Shown: piece by piece, positions 61,605 through 64,000 of the stretch
How the letters are laid out: every line of letters begins with the position of its first letter
Position numbering within the stretch: the first letter of the stretch is position 1
Source of the DNA: an uncultured Clostridia bacterium
Lineage (GTDB): Bacteria; Bacillota; Clostridia; Lachnospirales; Cellulosilyticaceae
NCBI GenBank assembly: GCA_937981575.1
Contig: CALJNR010000001.1
Span: 1 to 64,000 of the forward strand
Direction of reading: 5' to 3'
DNA length: 64,000 bases
The notes under the pieces: model-generated
Seen by the model: only the letters and a program-made list of their open reading frames with translations
Database searches by the model: none
What the model was told of the DNA's origin: nothing
Position numbers and translations under genes: made by a program

Positions 61605-61716
61605 AGCAAAAATAGTTTATTCAAAAGTGTATAATAATTAAAAAATCTTTCCATAATATACATTGATTACTTTTCTACCAATTATAGGGATGAGATGTAC
61701 ATTATAGGAGGAAATT

Positions 61717-62418
61717 ATGAAAAACTTTAGGAGATGTGTATTTATAGCGAGTTTGCTGTTTATGCCTATAATACAGGTCTACGCCAATGATAAAAACATG
61801 GCTAAAATTTTTCCAAGTTATACAGGCATATCAGGTAAAATTATCGGAAAAGATATCAATGTAAGAAGATATCCTAATATTTATGCCAGTATCATTACAA
61901 AAGCGGATTACAAAGACATTCGTATTCTTGGACAAAATGAAGAATGGTATAAAATCATGATGAATGATAAAGAAGGATGGGTTTACAAAAAGTATGTACA
62001 AGTAGCGCATCCGGACTATATTCCACATAGCAAGATATTAGGAGAAGAGATTGTTGATTATGGCAAGCAGTTTATTGGCACCCCCTACATTTGGGGAGGC
62101 AATGACCTAAAATCCGGTGTTGACTGCTCAGGGCTTACGAAAGAAATTTATAAGACATTTGATATTGATCTTAGCAGAGTGTCCTACATGCAGGCAAAAG
62201 ACGGCAAGCGCATTGCAAAGTCTGAATTGCTTCCTGGTGATTTGGTCTTTTTTGATACTTCAGGCAAAAACCGCGGCAATATTTCTCATGTTGGTATTTA
62301 TGCAGGTGCCAATAGGTTTCTGCATGCAGACGGCAAACGCGGCGTCATGATCAGCAGCTTAAATAGTCCTTATTACACTAGAAATTATGTAATGGGAGCC
62401 CGTATAATTAAAACTTAA
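61717..62418 (+). CDS. Secreted SH3-NlpC/P60 cell-wall peptidase
   Basis: A 233-residue exported peptidoglycan hydrolase. Signal peptide at about 1-23 (cleavage after 'VYA'), bacterial SH3 domain at about 38-95 ('DINVRRYPNIYASII', 'EGWVYKKYV') and an NlpC/P60 domain at about 108-230. The catalytic Cys137 is in 'GVDCSGLTKE', with histidines in 'ISHVGIY' and 'FLHADGK'. It would cut γ-D-Glu-meso-diaminopimelate bonds. GGAGG precedes the ATG. A modest terminator follows. Confidence 0.92.
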   Translation: MKNFRRCVFIASLLFMPIIQVYANDKNMAKIFPSYTGISGKIIGKDINVRRYPNIYASIITKADYKDIRILGQNEEWYKIMMNDKEGWVYKKYVQVAHPDYIPHSKILGEEIVDYGKQFIGTPYIWGGNDLKSGVDCSGLTKEIYKTFDIDLSRVSYMQAKDGKRIAKSELLPGDLVFFDTSGKNRGNISHVGIYAGANRFLHADGKRGVMISSLNSPYYTRNYVMGARIIKT

Positions 62419-62427
62419 ATCAAGTAT

Positions 62428-62460
62428 ATCCTCAGGTTATTTAGTAATCTGGGGATTTTA
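62428..62460 (+). terminator. Probable intrinsic terminator after the NlpC/P60 gene
   Basis: ATCCTCAG (62428-62435) pairs with CTGGGGAT (62449-62456), one G-T pair, followed by TTTTA. Confidence 0.6.
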
Positions 62461-62549
62461 ATCTATTAAATTAGAAGTACATATTTTCAAAACCTTCAAG
62501 ATATGTAATAATAAATACAGCTTAGATTATTGGTATAAGAGGTTAAATG

Positions 62550-64000
62550 ATGAACGAAAAAACTTTATATAAATTAGAATTTAATAAAATCAGAGAACTC
62601 CTAAGTGCCTTTGCTGTAACCGATGGTGGAAAACAGGCTGTGGGCAGTGTAATGCCAGCCTTAGAACTTGAACGTGTCAGAGTACTCCAAAAGGAAACAG
62701 CAGAAGCGATTAATATGAGTATTAAAAAAGGCAGAATTCCTTTAACGAATCTTAAGGATATTCATGCAGTTGTTAAGCGGGCAGAGATAGGCGCGACTTT
62801 GAGCAGCAGTGAAATCTTGCAAGTGAGAGATCTGCTGCGTACTTCAAGACAAGTGAAAAATTATCCTAAAGAAGAGCACCGGGAGATAAACTATGAGTAT
62901 TTAGCAGGCTATTTTGAGAGTTTATCTGCTTATTCGGCATTAGAGCGGGAAATAGACAGATGTATTATTGCGCCGGAGCAGTTTGCAGATGCAGCAACGC
63001 ATGAACTTTTTCATATTCGAAAACAAATGAGGAGCATAAACGGCAAGATCAAAGAAGCGCTTCAGGGGGTTATTCACTCAAGCCGTTATCAGGATATGCT
63101 TCAAGAAGCAGTCATTACTATAAGACGGGACAGATATTGCGTACCTGTTAAAGTTGAGTATAAAAGCCAGTTTAAAGGTATTGTCCACGATCAGTCTTCT
63201 ACAGGAGCTACTGTATTTATTGAGCCTATTAATGTGGTTGAACTCAGCAATGAGCTTAAAGTTTTAGAATCAAAAGAAGAACAGGAAATTGAAAAGATTC
63301 TTATTGACCTTACAGGACAAATCATAAATATCACTGAGTTTATAGCGATTAACTATGAAAATCTCATTAAACTGGATATGATTTTTGCAAGAGCAGAATT
63401 CTCACTCAAATATGACTGTAGAGAGCCTCAGCTTAATAACCGCGGCTATGTTTCTTTGAAACGGGCAAGACACCCGCTTTTAAGCAAAGAAACAGTTGTT
63501 CCAATCGATGTGCATATCGGCAAAGATTTTACGACGCTTTTGATTACAGGGCCTAACACAGGGGGAAAGACCGTTGCGCTTAAAACCATAGGACTTTTTA
63601 CCTTGATGGCAGAAATCGGGCTCCAGATCCCCGCAGCAGAAAGCAGTGAAATAGCTGTTTTTGACGGCATTTATGCAGATCTTGGGGATGAACAAAGTAT
63701 TGAGCAGAGCCTAAGTACTTTCTCATCTCATATGACGAATATTGTAAGTATTTTAGAGCAGATGACAACGAATTCTCTTGTTTTGATGGATGAGGTAGGG
63801 TCTGGGACAGATCCAATAGAGGGGGCAGCTCTTGCGATGGCTATTTTAGAGCATCTTAGAAAACAGCAGATTCGAACTGTTGCAACGACCCACTATAGCG
63901 AACTTAAGCTTTATGCCCTTTCAACAGAAGGCGTCGAAAATGCAAGTTTTGAGTTTAATGTCGAGACGCTGCAGCCTACTTATCGCTTGTTAATTGGAAT
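62550..64000 (+). CDS. mutS2: MutS2 family protein, 5' part (runs off the window)
   Basis: The first ~483 residues of a protein that is ~780-790 long in relatives. The N-terminal core helices ('LYKLEFNKIRELL') and clamp lead to the ABC ATPase domain with Walker A 'GPNTGGKTVALKT' (about residue 334), 'SSHMTNIVSILEQ', Walker B 'LVLMDEVGSGTDPIEGAAL' and 'VATTHYSELK'. The mismatch-recognition domain of MutS is absent, as expected. MutS2 suppresses homologous recombination or acts on collided ribosomes, depending on species. The C-terminal Smr nuclease domain would lie beyond the window. ATG 62550 is 7 nt after AAGAGG; an adjacent ATG at 62547 is also possible. Confidence 0.95.
   Translation, partial: MNEKTLYKLEFNKIRELLSAFAVTDGGKQAVGSVMPALELERVRVLQKETAEAINMSIKKGRIPLTNLKDIHAVVKRAEIGATLSSSEILQVRDLLRTSRQVKNYPKEEHREINYEYLAGYFESLSAYSALEREIDRCIIAPEQFADAATHELFHIRKQMRSINGKIKEALQGVIHSSRYQDMLQEAVITIRRDRYCVPVKVEYKSQFKGIVHDQSSTGATVFIEPINVVELSNELKVLESKEEQEIEKILIDLTGQIINITEFIAINYENLIKLDMIFARAEFSLKYDCREPQLNNRGYVSLKRARHPLLSKETVVPIDVHIGKDFTTLLITGPNTGGKTVALKTIGLFTLMAEIGLQIPAAESSEIAVFDGIYADLGDEQSIEQSLSTFSSHMTNIVSILEQMTTNSLVLMDEVGSGTDPIEGAALAMAILEHLRKQQIRTVATTHYSELKLYALSTEGVENASFEFNVETLQPTYRLLIG

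Noticed and set aside
1-64000. CRISPR arrays, tRNA or rRNA genes, prophage, insertion sequences with transposase
   Set aside because: None seen on either strand. The only dispersed repeats are the double-hairpin elements.

Overview
This is a low-GC, gene-dense stretch of chromosome that looks like a strictly anaerobic member of the Clostridia (Firmicutes). The reasons are strong AGGAGG-type ribosome binding sites, frequent TTG and GTG starts, an NAD(P)-linked [FeFe]-hydrogenase, the siroheme-type anaerobic sulfite reductase AsrABC, rubredoxin and rubrerythrin-like proteins, a PyrK-dependent dihydroorotate dehydrogenase, PepF and MutS2. A Lachnospirales relative (for example the Cellulosilyticum group) is a guess from overall flavour, not a demonstrated placement. 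I see no rRNA, tRNA, CRISPR array, prophage or transposase gene.

Layout. 0-9.3 kb: a DMT exporter, a CorA-like transporter, adenine deaminase and PepF on the minus strand, an ECF-type sigma factor with an uncharacterised partner, a DppA-type D-aminopeptidase and a histidine phosphatase. 9.3-16.6 kb: hemB, a siroheme-branch dehydrogenase, a degenerate thymidine kinase-like protein, a HAD phosphatase, a DUF2935 protein, a MerR regulator, an MFS exporter and a lipoprotein. 16.7-27.0 kb: a complete pyrimidine operon, pyrB-pyrC-pyrF-carA-carB-pyrK-pyrD-pyrE. Its leader contains a promoter, a PyrR-type RNA binding loop, a 55-codon leader ORF and an intrinsic terminator. 27-32.7 kb: a CBS protein, gnd and zwf (oxidative pentose phosphate pathway), a cyclase-family hydrolase and a membrane-anchored glucosaminidase-like protein. 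32.9-37.4 kb: a four-gene Hnd/Hyd-type hydrogenase operon. 37.8-40.7 kb: a large sensor with GGDEF and EAL domains. 41.1-45.5 kb: asrABC with a ferritin-like protein, an FNT channel of probable hydrosulfide type, and rubredoxin. 45.7-49.7 kb: a kinase, TerY-like VWA, PP2C phosphatase and Sel1-repeat cassette. 49.9-57.5 kb: the his operon, hisZGDCBHAF-IE. 57.6-64 kb: asparaginase, topoisomerase III, TrmL, an NlpC/P60 hydrolase, and the 5' part of mutS2, which runs off the window.

Two non-coding features stand out. The pyr leader has three mutually exclusive pairings (PyrR loop with a sequestered ribosome binding site, long-range antiterminator, terminator) and a leader ORF whose stop codon lies inside the terminator stem. 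This suggests PyrR attenuation with a possible translational layer. The second is a family of ~115-bp elements with two consecutive hairpins and TATA-type ends: four full copies, two of them in tandem, plus three short derivatives. They sit in intergenic spaces and look like a non-autonomous mobile element or a structured RNA.

Functional links: siroheme-branch enzymes could feed AsrC. The FNT channel would export the sulfide that AsrABC makes. Rubredoxin and ferritin-like proteins fit anaerobic redox protection. Adenine deaminase and the pyr genes carry related CGCG-centred palindromes.
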